A stretch of DNA of 63,651 nucleotides from Flavobacteriaceae bacterium NBU2977. Lineage in GTDB: Bacteria > Bacteroidota > Bacteroidia > Flavobacteriales > Flavobacteriaceae. Positions within the stretch are counted from its first letter, which is position 1. Each line of letters starts with the position of its first letter. Shown piece after piece: positions 1 to 7,204 of the stretch. The DNA lies in contig JAIOUW010000007.1 in the NCBI GenBank assembly GCA_019931105.1, forward strand, positions 1 through 63,651, in the 5' to 3' direction. The notes beneath the pieces were generated by a model, which saw only the letters and a list, made by a program, of their open reading frames with translations, was not told the DNA's origin and ran no database searches. The translations under genes and the position numbers were made by a program.

Positions 1-492
1 AGTCCGATATTCGAGGCCCTATCGAAGGACCGAACAGGTATTGAAGGACGCTTTTGAACGTTGTTTCCAAAGCAAGTTTCCCCGCCCCGCTTTTTGCCCG
101 TTTTTGGTCGAATTTCAGGTACTTTTTCAGGCCTGTACTGAGCATATGGAAGTATTGTAGGCAATGGCCGAGAGGTGCATCACCTTGTTCGCCTGTGCGA
201 GCCCTATGGTATTTATCTTCCTTAGCCCCATGAACTGGGTCAGCGTCCCGAAAACAGGCTCCACGGTGCTCTGCCTTTTGCCCTTCATGTAACGGCCCTG
301 TGGGCTCTCCACCCTTGCAATGTTCCGTTCGTATTCCTCGCGATAATAGGTAATGCTGAACTTCTTCTCCCATGCCGACTTGCCAAGACAGGCACTTATT
401 ATGGGACAATTGGCGCAGACATCCTTTCCTCCCCCTGTATTCCTTCTTCTTCGTACCCATGAGGTGATCGTTGAACTCCTTGGCGAAGATTA
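1..492 (-). pseudogene. IS1182-type transposase, 3' remnant, frameshifted
   Basis: Read on the minus strand, positions 312 to 127 encode the C-terminal part of a DDE transposase of the IS1182 kind (GRYMKGKRQSTVEPVFGTL, then FMGLRKINTIG and HLSAIAYN). Upstream, the same protein continues in shifted frames: a Cys-containing stretch (VCANCPI) and an N-terminal piece (IFAKEFNDHLMGTKKKEY) that ends near 492. Downstream, a further frame gives a basic tail (LKKYLKFDQKRAKSGAGK) running off the left edge. At least two frameshifts and loss of the N-terminal half make it a dead element. A diverged second copy of the same 3' end lies at about 3611-3900. Confidence 0.75.
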
Positions 493-518
493 GAAAAACC
501 ATAGAATATTTTTTATTG

Positions 519-540
519 TTAGGATTCCTTACTATATTTG
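519..540 (+). promoter_or_regulatory. Promoter with TTAGGATT motif for thiol-redox gene
   Basis: TATATTTG at 533-540 matches the Bacteroidota -7 element TAnnTTTG. TTAGGATTCC at 519-528 lies just upstream and recurs at 833-842 and, as TTAGGATTAC, at 1881-1890. A start at about 547 leaves no leader for an ATG at 551, which is why the ATG at 581 is preferred for the following gene. The role of TTAGGATT as an operator is inferred. Confidence 0.5.
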
Positions 541-580
541 CAGGGCAATAATGCGATCACAGTTTAAATTCATTCAGAAA

Positions 581-814
581 ATGAGAAAATCAATTTTTTA
601 TCACGCAGGTTGTCCTGTTTGCACAAGTGCAGAAAAGGACATTGTAAACTTAATCGGAGCTGACAACGTGGAAGTTGTACACCTTGGAGAAAATAAGGCG
701 AGAATTTCCGAAGCTGAAAACGCAGGTGTAAAATCAGTACCAGCTTTGGTAACGCCTAACGGTAATACGCTTCATATCAACTTTGGTGCGTCAATGGAAG
801 ACGTAAAAGGCTAA
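581..814 (+). CDS. Small glutaredoxin/thioredoxin-like protein (CPVC)
   Basis: A 77-residue protein with a thioredoxin-fold signature: a CPVC dithiol at Cys11-Cys14 after the first beta strand (IFYHAG) and a cis-proline motif VPA at 53-55. This is the minimal layout of a glutaredoxin/NrdH-like thiol oxidoreductase, and no signal peptide is visible, so it should be cytoplasmic. An ATG at 551 would add ten residues, but the promoter at 533-540 puts the transcript start next to it, so 581 is chosen. It is the first gene of a cluster with an exported protein, a DUF2024 protein and a cysteine-rich MarR regulator. Its substrate is unknown; disulfide reduction or a metal/persulfide relay is inferred. 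Confidence 0.75.
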   Translation: MRKSIFYHAGCPVCTSAEKDIVNLIGADNVEVVHLGENKARISEAENAGVKSVPALVTPNGNTLHINFGASMEDVKG

Positions 815-823
815 ATTTTTTAA

Positions 824-863
824 ACTACGTAGTTAGGATTCCGAATTATTATTGGGAATCCTA
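824..863. promoter_or_regulatory. Double palindrome, probable operator
   Basis: The gap between the CPVC gene and the next gene holds a 12-bp palindrome AACTACGTAGTT (824-835), overlapped by a perfect 9-bp inverted repeat: TAGGATTCC (834-842) and GGAATCCTA (855-863), with 12 bases between the arms. The left arm is the same TTAGGATTCC found in the promoter at 519. No T-run follows, so it is unlikely to be a terminator. The MarR-type gene at 1927 is the obvious candidate binder (inference). Confidence 0.5.
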
Positions 864-884
864 GCTTCTTAAATCAATGAAATT

Positions 885-1610
885 ATGAAATCAATGCTAA
901 TATTACTTTTGGCAATAATGCTTTTCAGCACATCGAAGTCGCGTGCTCAAGACGGCACATACAAAAATGATGACTTTGCCATAAAAGAAGTTCGAATTAC
1001 CGATAAATCAGATTTAGGGGTAATGGTTTGGGAAATTGACGTCATTGGAACGGCCGGAAAAACAACACCTAAAAAAGCAGGGCAATTAGACGGCGCGCCT
1101 GTTTTGGGCTATGTCTTTCCTACCACTTTGAAACCGACCGATGTCGGGTTTGGGGAAACTGACGGAATTCTTGCTCTTGCACTTACATCACATCCCGATT
1201 TTGACGACACACCGCTTTGGGACGAGAACAACGACAGAATGTTTGACAATGACGGACTTGTTTGGCATCCGCATTGGGTTATTTTGACCAAAGATGAAAG
1301 AGTTGCAGGCAGACTTGCTGTAAAACAATTTAAAAAAGCAGATGACACCGTCGTATTGCCACCAACAAACCCAGGAATGCCGATGTATATGGACTCGCCA
1401 GGGTTTCCTGTAACAACTTCGGAAAAAACGATAAGGGTTCTCGTGCCGAATTACAGAATGAACAATCAATCAAATTTCAATTACGATGGTGTTACAGCAC
1501 TTATGCAAGTGAACACGAGCAAAGAGAATATGCCAATGTTGGGCGTCTACGAAGTGTATAGCGTTGCAAGTGGCGATTTATCATTGCCTTATACCGTAAA
1601 ACAACAATAG
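885..1610 (+). CDS. Exported protein of unknown function
   Basis: A 241-residue protein whose first 22 residues form a signal peptide ending in SRAQ, so it is probably periplasmic. I do not recognise the family. The mature part is rich in Asp, Pro and aromatic residues, with a Trp/His segment (GLVWHPHWVIL, about residues 125-135) that could bind metal, and no Cys after the signal. It lies 70 bases after the CPVC gene, behind a double palindrome, and the DUF2024 gene starts directly after its stop codon, so the last two are almost certainly co-transcribed. Its place in a redox-type cluster suggests a stress-linked envelope role, but no activity can be assigned. Confidence 0.7.
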   Translation: MKSMLILLLAIMLFSTSKSRAQDGTYKNDDFAIKEVRITDKSDLGVMVWEIDVIGTAGKTTPKKAGQLDGAPVLGYVFPTTLKPTDVGFGETDGILALALTSHPDFDDTPLWDENNDRMFDNDGLVWHPHWVILTKDERVAGRLAVKQFKKADDTVVLPPTNPGMPMYMDSPGFPVTTSEKTIRVLVPNYRMNNQSNFNYDGVTALMQVNTSKENMPMLGVYEVYSVASGDLSLPYTVKQQ

Positions 1611-1611
1611 A

Positions 1612-1875
1612 ATGAAAGTTTCAGTTTGGGATACCTACGTTGAGCGAGAAGATGCAAAAGTGATGCATTTTGACATTCTCGTGCCAAATCAAGTTACAGA
1701 CGAAGAAACTATTTTAGACTTCGGCAAACAATTTTTAAAGACAAAACCTTTTGGCACAAAACATCTTACGGCAAGAGAATGCAGATTTTGCCATATCGAA
1801 GAAGCTACCGAACAGATAATTTCGTCCATTCAAAATGTTGGCTTTCATATCATTGAAATGGAAAATTGCAATTAA
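1612..1875 (+). CDS. DUF2024 family protein
   Basis: An 87-residue protein opening MKVSVWDTYV and continuing KVMHFDILVP, the hallmark of DUF2024, a small alpha/beta family of unknown function. It carries an ECRFCHIE motif (Cys57, Cys60, His61) plus Cys86, so thiol or metal chemistry is possible. Length is normal for the family. It begins one base after the stop of the exported protein gene and ends 22 bases before a terminator hairpin, closing the operon. The next gene is the MarR-type regulator. Confidence 0.8.
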   Translation: MKVSVWDTYVEREDAKVMHFDILVPNQVTDEETILDFGKQFLKTKPFGTKHLTARECRFCHIEEATEQIISSIQNVGFHIIEMENCN

Positions 1876-1880
1876 TTTAA

Positions 1881-1898
1881 TTAGGATTACTAACTTTG
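1881..1898 (+). promoter_or_regulatory. Promoter of the cysteine-rich MarR gene
   Basis: TAACTTTG at 1891-1898 is a good TAnnTTTG -7 element, preceded directly by TTAGGATTAC (1881-1890), the motif shared with the other two promoter regions of this cluster. Transcription should start near 1905, inside the left arm of the hairpin at 1898-1918. Autoregulation by the MarR protein is inferred. Confidence 0.5.
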
Positions 1899-1926
1899 TC
1901 CCGTTTGTTTAACGGGACTTTTTTTT
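1898..1926 (+). terminator. Intrinsic terminator overlapping next promoter
   Basis: GTCCCGT and AACGGGAC form a GC-rich stem with a short TTTGTTT-type loop, followed by eight T residues that run straight into the ATG at 1927. It ends the upstream operon. Transcripts starting at about 1905 from the promoter at 1891 would lack most of the left arm and so escape termination. Confidence 0.7.
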
Positions 1927-2538
1927 ATGGATGACAGCTTATTTAACCCAATACGGCAAGAACAGAATATTTCGAGCAAAATCGTTGCGGGATTAGAACG
2001 AGTTTCGGAAGTGTTCAAGGTATTGCTATGGGAAAAAGCAAAATTAGTCGGTTTAAGTCCGATCCAAATTCAAATATTGATTTTCATTGCTTTTCACAAA
2101 CAGGAATTGTGTAATGTAAGCCATTTAGCGAAAGAGTTTAATGTAACCAAGCCAACTATTAGCGATGCGGTCAAGGTTTTGGACAAAAAAGGAATGGTTT
2201 CAAAAGACTTTTCAAATTCAGACAGTCGCAGCTACTCACTAGAGCTGACCGAAATGGGAAAAAAATTGGTAACGGAAACAAATGATTTCGCTAAACCTCT
2301 CAAAAAGCAGATAGACAAATTCGATGAAAGTGAATTAGGAAGCCTGTTCGATACAATGAGCCAACTAATTTATCAATTAAACCGAAGTGGAATATTGACT
2401 GTACAACGGACTTGCTATGGTTGTACGTTTTACCAAAAAAACGGCAGAACAGATTACTGCAACTTACTTGAAAAAGAATTAAAAACGACTGAAATTCGAT
2501 TGGATTGCCCAGAATTTGAAGAAAAAGCCAGTAACTAA
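1927..2538 (+). CDS. MarR-type regulator with four-Cys C-terminal tail
   Basis: A 203-residue winged-helix regulator. Residues 40-115 form the MarR DNA-binding domain (LSPIQIQIL, then LAKEFNVTKPTISDAVKVL as recognition helix, then the wing SDSRSYSLELTEMGKK). Unusually, a tail of about 45 residues carries Cys163, Cys166, Cys178 and Cys194 (CYGC, YCNLL, DCPEF), a C-x2-C-x11-C-x15-C layout suited to a zinc site or iron-sulfur cluster. Cys62 lies in the winged-helix domain. MarR proteins normally stop at about 145-160 residues. The neighbours are a dithiol protein and a DUF2024 protein with CRFCH, which supports a redox- or metal-sensing role (inference). Confidence 0.8.
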   Translation: MDDSLFNPIRQEQNISSKIVAGLERVSEVFKVLLWEKAKLVGLSPIQIQILIFIAFHKQELCNVSHLAKEFNVTKPTISDAVKVLDKKGMVSKDFSNSDSRSYSLELTEMGKKLVTETNDFAKPLKKQIDKFDESELGSLFDTMSQLIYQLNRSGILTVQRTCYGCTFYQKNGRTDYCNLLEKELKTTEIRLDCPEFEEKASN

Positions 2539-2590
2539 CAAAGTGTTCTATAGTTGATATTGTGGCGTAAATTTCCAAAGTTAATTTCTA
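2531..2590. repeat. Cassette-boundary element, left half
   Basis: GTAACTAAC at 2531-2539 overlaps the MarR stop codon and matches the left arm GTAGCTAAC of the complete element at 62729 (8 of 9). The following sequence (TTCTATAGTTGATATTG, then GGCG and AAATTTCC) aligns with the element at 63442-63495 (GGCTATAGTTCATTGCGGCG, then GAATTTCC). The right half is not clear. Confidence 0.45.
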
Positions 2591-2663
2591 TTGCCGTAAA
2601 TTGGTTAAAACAAAAGTCGCTAGATATTAAGAAAAATATATAATAGCATTAAAAATAGAATCC

Positions 2664-3524
2664 GTGAGAATAATAATCATCCTTTTTTCTATTGTATTTC
2701 TAGGTTGTATCAGTCAAAATTCGGTGCGTCAGAAAACTATTCAAAGAGAAAATATCGATTCAGGAAAAATACAAGTCCTCAATATGGGATTTTTTCATTT
2801 TGGGTACACAAGCGATGCTACAAGTGTTGATTTTGATGAGAATGATGCTAAACGCCAAGAAGAAGTTCGCAAACTATCACAATTAATAACAAGGTTTAAA
2901 CCCACAATTATCTGCCTTGAATATATTCCTGAAATGGATGAGAAAATAAATCAAGCATTTCAAAACTTCTTACAAAACCCCAAGGAACTCAACACTAAAT
3001 ACGGCGAATTAAGCATGGTGGGTTTTGATGTGGCTAGAATGAGTGGTTTAAATAAAGTATATGGAATTGATAATCATATGGATTACAATTATAGTGTGGG
3101 TGATTTTATAGAAAATAGTGAGGAACTGACCAATTCTATAGACCCTGAAACGTACGTTGAACTCACAAACAACCCATTCAAAGGATATCCTGAAATAGAG
3201 AAACTAAATAACGATTTTGATAATTTGCCGCTATTGGAAAAAATAAAATTGTACAACGACCCAATAATGTTAGACTATTTTTTGAACACTAATGCCGATA
3301 AGCTCTTTTATGTAGGTATAGAAAATGAATTTAATGGTGCTGACCAAGCAGCAATTTTCTATCAAAGAAATATGAGAATTTATTCGAATCTAAACCGTAT
3401 TAAAATGACCAAAAATGACCGAGTACTTATATTAATGGGCACTGCACATACTGCAATGCTTAGAGAATTTATAAAAAGAAGCCCTAAATTTGAAATGGTC
3501 AATACCTTAGATTTTCTAAAATAA
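2664..3524 (+). CDS. DUF5694 family lipoprotein (TraB/PrgY-like fold)
   Basis: A 286-residue protein beginning with GTG, with a lipoprotein signal ending in FLGC (Cys15). The mature part has the pattern of DUF5694: KIQVLNMGFFHFG near the start, PTIICLEYIPE, a helical middle with NxxKGYPE-type segments, and a closing RVLILMGTAHTAMLREFI. The HFG and GTAH segments recall the TraB/GumN/ChaN group of putative metal-binding hydrolases, which have no settled biochemical role. Related proteins in this phylum are usually solitary. It follows a partial cassette-boundary element and is followed by another, so it may be a captured single-gene unit. Confidence 0.7.
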   Translation: MRIIIILFSIVFLGCISQNSVRQKTIQRENIDSGKIQVLNMGFFHFGYTSDATSVDFDENDAKRQEEVRKLSQLITRFKPTIICLEYIPEMDEKINQAFQNFLQNPKELNTKYGELSMVGFDVARMSGLNKVYGIDNHMDYNYSVGDFIENSEELTNSIDPETYVELTNNPFKGYPEIEKLNNDFDNLPLLEKIKLYNDPIMLDYFLNTNADKLFYVGIENEFNGADQAAIFYQRNMRIYSNLNRIKMTKNDRVLILMGTAHTAMLREFIKRSPKFEMVNTLDFLK

Positions 3525-3562
3525 AGCACTGCATACAACAATGATGACCGTTGCCCAAGCCC
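3525..3562. repeat. Cassette-boundary element, left half
   Basis: Directly after the stop codon, CATACAACAATGATGACCG resembles the left arm of the complete element at 62729 (GTAGCTAACAATGTATAACCG). The sequence then departs and runs into a terminator-like hairpin and an IS remnant, as if the element had been interrupted. Confidence 0.4.
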
Positions 3563-3588
3563 CTGACCGACCACGGAACGGGTAAATA

Positions 3589-3614
3589 TGAGCCCTTTCG
3601 CGGGGCTTTTTTAT
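3589..3614 (+). terminator. Intrinsic terminator
   Basis: AGCCC (3591-3595) pairs with GGGCT (3603-3607), followed by a run of six T. It would end transcription of the DUF5694 gene and lies at the edge of the IS remnant. Confidence 0.55.
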
Positions 3615-3900
3615 TGTTCGTCAAGAAACGGAATGCCAAATTTCGATGCGTCATGCAAGCTTGAAACGGGTTTTGGAGCACACTTTTTGGCCAAGGCCGC
3701 CGAAGCAAGGTGCCCCGCCCCGCTCTTGACATGTTTTTCGGTGAATTTCAGGTGCTTTTTCGGGCCTGTACCGAGCATGTCAAGGTATTGTTGGCGATGG
3801 CCGATAGGTGTATGCGCTTGTTCGCCCGAGCGATCCCGATGGTGTTTACCTTCCCCAGCCCCATGAACTATGTAAGGGAGTCGAACACGGTAACGGGAGA
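3611..3900 (-). pseudogene. Second IS1182-type transposase 3' remnant
   Basis: The minus strand aligns base for base with the remnant at 60-260. Translated, it gives FMGLGKVNTIGIARANK, HLSAIANN, then after a frameshift KKHLKFTEKHVKSGAGHLA and a tail ending GIPFLDEQ with a stop at 3611. There is an in-frame stop before FMGLG and a frameshift, so it is not functional. It has the same orientation as the remnant at 1-492, so the two could be the decayed ends of a composite insertion. Confidence 0.65.
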
Positions 3901-4024
3901 CCTATTGCCGAACCATAGTTACGCGATTTCACTATATTTCCGTAAATTTCGCAGAACTGCGCATGGCCCTTCAACTGCAGGGCATTGCAATAAACCAGAG
4001 AGCGAAATAACGTTAGATAAAAAT

Positions 4025-4408
4025 ATGAGACAATTACCAATTCTATTCTTGACAATTATTCTTTTTAGTTCCTGTGAAAAGGAAACCTTTGTGATATACT
4101 CTGTGGAAAACCAATCCTCCAGTTTTATCAGAATTGTAGGTTCAGACATTATTAACTCTTTCAGCATCGACGAAACCATAGAACAGAATAAAAAAAAGGA
4201 TGTCGCCAATTGGAGCAAACTTGGAAAAGAGACGGATTATTTTGAGCCAACTTCTATGTTTGGAGATAACTTAATAATCACAAATGCCTCAGGTGACACT
4301 CTGACAAAAGATTACAGATTGTTATCTAATTGGACTTCTGACGTAGATAACCAAAGAGCAGTTGCAAATCACGGGTACATTTTGGTCATTACCGACGCTG
4401 ATTTTTAG
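4025..4408 (+). CDS. Small lipoprotein of unknown function
   Basis: A 127-residue protein with a signal peptide and lipobox (LFSSC, Cys about 16). The mature domain is beta-rich and polar with no family I recognise. An in-frame reading extends far upstream into the IS remnant, but that part is not real; the ATG at 4025 directly precedes the signal peptide. It is preceded by ATAACGTTAG, similar to the right arm of the cassette-boundary elements, so it may be another single-gene cassette. Confidence 0.6.
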   Translation: MRQLPILFLTIILFSSCEKETFVIYSVENQSSSFIRIVGSDIINSFSIDETIEQNKKKDVANWSKLGKETDYFEPTSMFGDNLIITNASGDTLTKDYRLLSNWTSDVDNQRAVANHGYILVITDADF

Positions 4409-4624
4409 AATAAATGATGAAATATGCAGTGCCGTTGATTATTACGACCATTGTACTTATGCTTGCGAAGTCCGCCGAATCTTTTGGATTTGGCTCTTGA
4501 AATGAAAAAGATGAAAACAAAACAAAAAGTTTTGGCCGCATGCGCAGACGGAAACCAAAAGTTCCCTGCCCTGCCCTGCCCTACTTGCCCAGCCAGAACT
4601 TAGGCAAACTTATAAAACACCGAA
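4409..4624. other. Intergenic stretch with short tandem repeat
   Basis: No gene is supported. A 28-codon reading starting ATGATGAAATATGC encodes one hydrophobic segment then stops (near 4500), perhaps the 5' stub of a lost membrane protein. At 4564-4583 the unit CCCTG is repeated four times (the last as CCCTA). Confidence 0.4.
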
Positions 4625-5272
4625 ATGACCATTAACAATATTAGATTAGCCGTAATCATAATTGTATCTATTTCATTGCCAAGAATAGCTATCGGACAAG
4701 ACGACTCTATTTTTGGTGCATCGTTAGGTTTGGCACTGACCAACATGACGGGTAGTGCAAGTGAAACAACCAATTTATCTTCGGATATAGGTTATACACT
4801 AGGAATCAATTTTGAACAAGAAATCAGCGAGAGAACATCTCTTAACCTGAACCTTCTTTATTCTAGAAAAAATGTTAGACGTGGATATAATACACTTCCT
4901 AATTATCCAATAAATCAAGAGAACGACTATTTGAAAATGTCATTTGATTATATAGAATTACCTATGACGATTCGATACGAGATCATTTCACAAAGTGAGT
5001 TTTACATTAACGGTGGGGCCTTCTTTAGTTATCTCTTAAATACCAAACTATCTGAGGAAAATATCCCAACTAATCTATTGGCAACTCCCTGGACAGAGAA
5101 GGTTGACTATGGATTCTCATTTGGAATTGCAAAAAAAATATCAATCAACCAAAATAATAAGTTTGTCTTAGAACTAAGGGACAATCTAGGCTTGAAAAAC
5201 CTTGTCGATTCTGGTTCGCAGTACAACTTGAAATCCAATACCTTGTATTTTCTAATTACTTGGGAGTTTTGA
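4625..5272 (+). CDS. Outer-membrane beta-barrel protein (PorT-like)
   Basis: A 215-residue protein with a signal peptide (cleavage after AIGQ, about residue 24) followed by amphipathic beta strands alternating with turns: FGASLGLALTNM, YTLGINFEQEI, LNLNLLYSRK, FDYIELPMTIRYE, FYINGGAFFSYLL, and a final strand ending TLYFLITWEF with a C-terminal aromatic, typical of outer-membrane barrels. It fits the porin-family/OMP_b-brl_2 group of small Bacteroidota barrels. Cargo and partner are unknown. It is a single gene followed by a partial cassette-boundary element and a weak terminator. Confidence 0.75.
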   Translation: MTINNIRLAVIIIVSISLPRIAIGQDDSIFGASLGLALTNMTGSASETTNLSSDIGYTLGINFEQEISERTSLNLNLLYSRKNVRRGYNTLPNYPINQENDYLKMSFDYIELPMTIRYEIISQSEFYINGGAFFSYLLNTKLSEENIPTNLLATPWTEKVDYGFSFGIAKKISINQNNKFVLELRDNLGLKNLVDSGSQYNLKSNTLYFLITWEF

Positions 5273-5312
5273 AATAAATACGTTTGCCAACACGAGTAAC
5301 CGTTGCACAGCC
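5273..5312. repeat. Cassette-boundary element, left half
   Basis: Shortly after the stop codon, TTTGCCAACACGAGTAACCG parallels the left arm of the complete elements (GCTAAC, short spacer, TATAACCG). The right half is missing. Confidence 0.4.
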
Positions 5313-5714
5313 TGTTAGTTCGGCAAAAAATAGATCCATAAAGCCTCTTTAAGTGGCTTTTGTGTTATCGGCCAGATGCGCAAAGCTAATTTTCCACGCA
5401 TTTTAACGACCCCGAACAAGTATTCAATGGTTACCCGTCTAGAAAAAAAGTTGCCAAAAAAAAAGAATTTTTCGAAGCGAACCATCATTGAGGCAGAGCC
5501 GTATAGGTATTTCGCCCGTTTCTTCCCGATTGCCATAGAAAACCGAAATTCTGTCATTTAGATTCCCGCCCTCACGGCAATGACATTTCATAGGAACCCC
5601 GACGCGGAGCATCGGGTAATTCTCTCCGATTAAAAAATTGTAACCTTTCAAACAGTCATCTTGTCCAATGGATGTGAATTCACCAAAACACATGCATTAA
5701 TTAAACGAAACAAG
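5313..5714. other. Gene-poor stretch: weak terminator and repeat-like hairpins
   Basis: AAGCC/GGCTTTT at 5341-5361 is a weak terminator-like hairpin. The short readings on both strands at 5315-5560 show no recognisable domain. From about 5560, ATTCCCGCC-CTCA-CGGCAATGACA and CCCCGA-CGCGGAGCA-TCGGGT look like decayed copies of the palindromic repeats common in intergenic DNA. A degraded mobile element is possible but not shown. Confidence 0.35.
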
Positions 5715-6827
5715 ATGAATTATTTAAAATCCGTTATAAGAAACATAACTATTGCACTATTTGCCGCTACGACAATAACCGCTTATACACAAACCAAAAC
5801 TATCAAAACAATAGATGGCAAAAGCCTATCAATTGAGAAATTGAACACGGCAATTGAAAAGGCAATGAAGAAGCATAATCTTCCTGGGCTTTCCGTTGCC
5901 ATCGTCAATAAAAAAGAAATGGTTTATCACCAAGCTTTTGGGGTAACCAATTCAGAAACAAAAGAACCCTTGAACAAACAAAGTATGTTTGAAGGTGCCT
6001 CGTTATCTAAACCCATTTTTGCATACTTTGTGATGAAAATGGTCGAAAACGGTACCATTGAATTAGATAAACCGTTGCACGAATATCTGCCGCATCCTGG
6101 TATTTCACCTGAATCACAAGAAGATTATAAATTGATAACTGCACGAATGGTGTTGGCGCACCAAACAGGCTTTCCAAATCATGCCAATAACGAACCTATA
6201 AAATTGGCATTTAAACCGGGAACCGACTTTATGTATTCGGGAGAAGCCTATCAATATTTGGCAGCAGTAATCGGTATAAAACTGGGCGTAGGGTTTAAAG
6301 AAGGGTTAAATCAATTGTTTCAAAAAGAAGTGACACAACCTCTCAATATGCCGCATACCACATTTATTTGGGACGATTATCTAGAAGCTCATAAAGTATT
6401 TGGTCATGATAGTCAAGGACATCCGACTCAAAACAAACCCGGAGAAGGCCGATGGAGCGGAAAAACCTTCAATGCATTCTCGAGTGTTCACAGCGAAGCT
6501 GCCGAGTTTTCAAAATTCATTATCGCTATGCTCAAAAAAGAAGGTTTAAGTGATGAATCTTTTGCAGAAATGTTAAAAGAACAAACAAAGTTCAAGGACG
6601 ACAATCCCATGAAGTTGGAAACAGGCCAAACTGGTTGGGGATTAGGCTTTGCCCAAAAGCCTACCACAAATGGTACAATGCATTTGCATACGGGGAACAA
6701 TCATGATTTTCAGGCATACGCAATGTTTGTTCCTGAACAAGGGTACGGATTGGTACTATTTGCCAATTGTGGGAATATGTTACCTTTCATAAAAGCAATT
6801 TCTAAAACTTTGGGAGAACAATTCTAA
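5715..6827 (+). CDS. Serine hydrolase, beta-lactamase class C fold
   Basis: A 370-residue exported protein (signal peptide about 1-26, ending AYTQ). The nucleophile motif SLSK lies at Ser96-Lys99, a YSG motif in the YxN position at about Tyr174, and the third motif is HTG (LHTGNNHD, about residue 325), as in esterase/D-Ala-D-Ala peptidase members of the class C beta-lactamase superfamily. An upstream start at 5661 would put 18 unlikely residues before the signal peptide. Substrate is unknown; hydrolysis of small esters or peptides in the periplasm is the general expectation. Confidence 0.8.
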   Translation: MNYLKSVIRNITIALFAATTITAYTQTKTIKTIDGKSLSIEKLNTAIEKAMKKHNLPGLSVAIVNKKEMVYHQAFGVTNSETKEPLNKQSMFEGASLSKPIFAYFVMKMVENGTIELDKPLHEYLPHPGISPESQEDYKLITARMVLAHQTGFPNHANNEPIKLAFKPGTDFMYSGEAYQYLAAVIGIKLGVGFKEGLNQLFQKEVTQPLNMPHTTFIWDDYLEAHKVFGHDSQGHPTQNKPGEGRWSGKTFNAFSSVHSEAAEFSKFIIAMLKKEGLSDESFAEMLKEQTKFKDDNPMKLETGQTGWGLGFAQKPTTNGTMHLHTGNNHDFQAYAMFVPEQGYGLVLFANCGNMLPFIKAISKTLGEQF

Positions 6828-6877
6828 CCTGATCAAGTACAAACTCGATAATAATCACAATCCAAAAACCAAATATT

Positions 6878-7204
6878 ATGGACCATATAGAAGAAGCTTT
6901 GGGGGCACTATTTTTAATGGCAGGTGTAGTTGCGGTAGTTTACATTGTTGCGCGCTATAACTACCTTGTTAAAAAAGCGATGATCGAAAAGGGCTTGGCA
7001 AATCCAAATACGCCAAACAAAATGCAATATCTCGATATTGGTTGTATTACACTATCTCTTGGTTTAGGCCTTATGGCCTCAACCATTTTTACCACAATGG
7101 AACTTACTGAAGACACGGCCGATTTATTGATCTGGGGAACTATTCTCATATTTGGAGCGATCGGACTTCTGGTTGCCCATTGGTTACGCAAAAGAACAAA
7201 GTGA
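6878..7204 (+). CDS. DUF6249 family membrane protein
   Basis: A 108-residue protein with three predicted membrane helices (about residues 8-27, 53-70 and 81-100) joined by a basic, Asn/Pro-rich cytoplasmic loop (KGLANPNTPNK) and ending in RKRTK. This matches DUF6249, small membrane proteins that in Flavobacteriia sit beside ECF sigma factors. Its stop overlaps the GTG start of the sigma gene by a GTGA junction, so the two are translationally coupled. It may modulate the sigma system (inference). Confidence 0.7.
   Translation: MDHIEEALGALFLMAGVVAVVYIVARYNYLVKKAMIEKGLANPNTPNKMQYLDIGCITLSLGLGLMASTIFTTMELTEDTADLLIWGTILIFGAIGLLVAHWLRKRTK

Noticed and set aside
3710-4024. Long N-terminal extension of the lipoprotein gene at 4025
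   Set aside because: It is the plus-strand shadow of the IS1182 remnant. The signal peptide starts at 4025.
5376-5561. Short basic reading frame on the plus strand
   Set aside because: No domain, no start context, and an opposite-strand reading of the same length; compositional noise.
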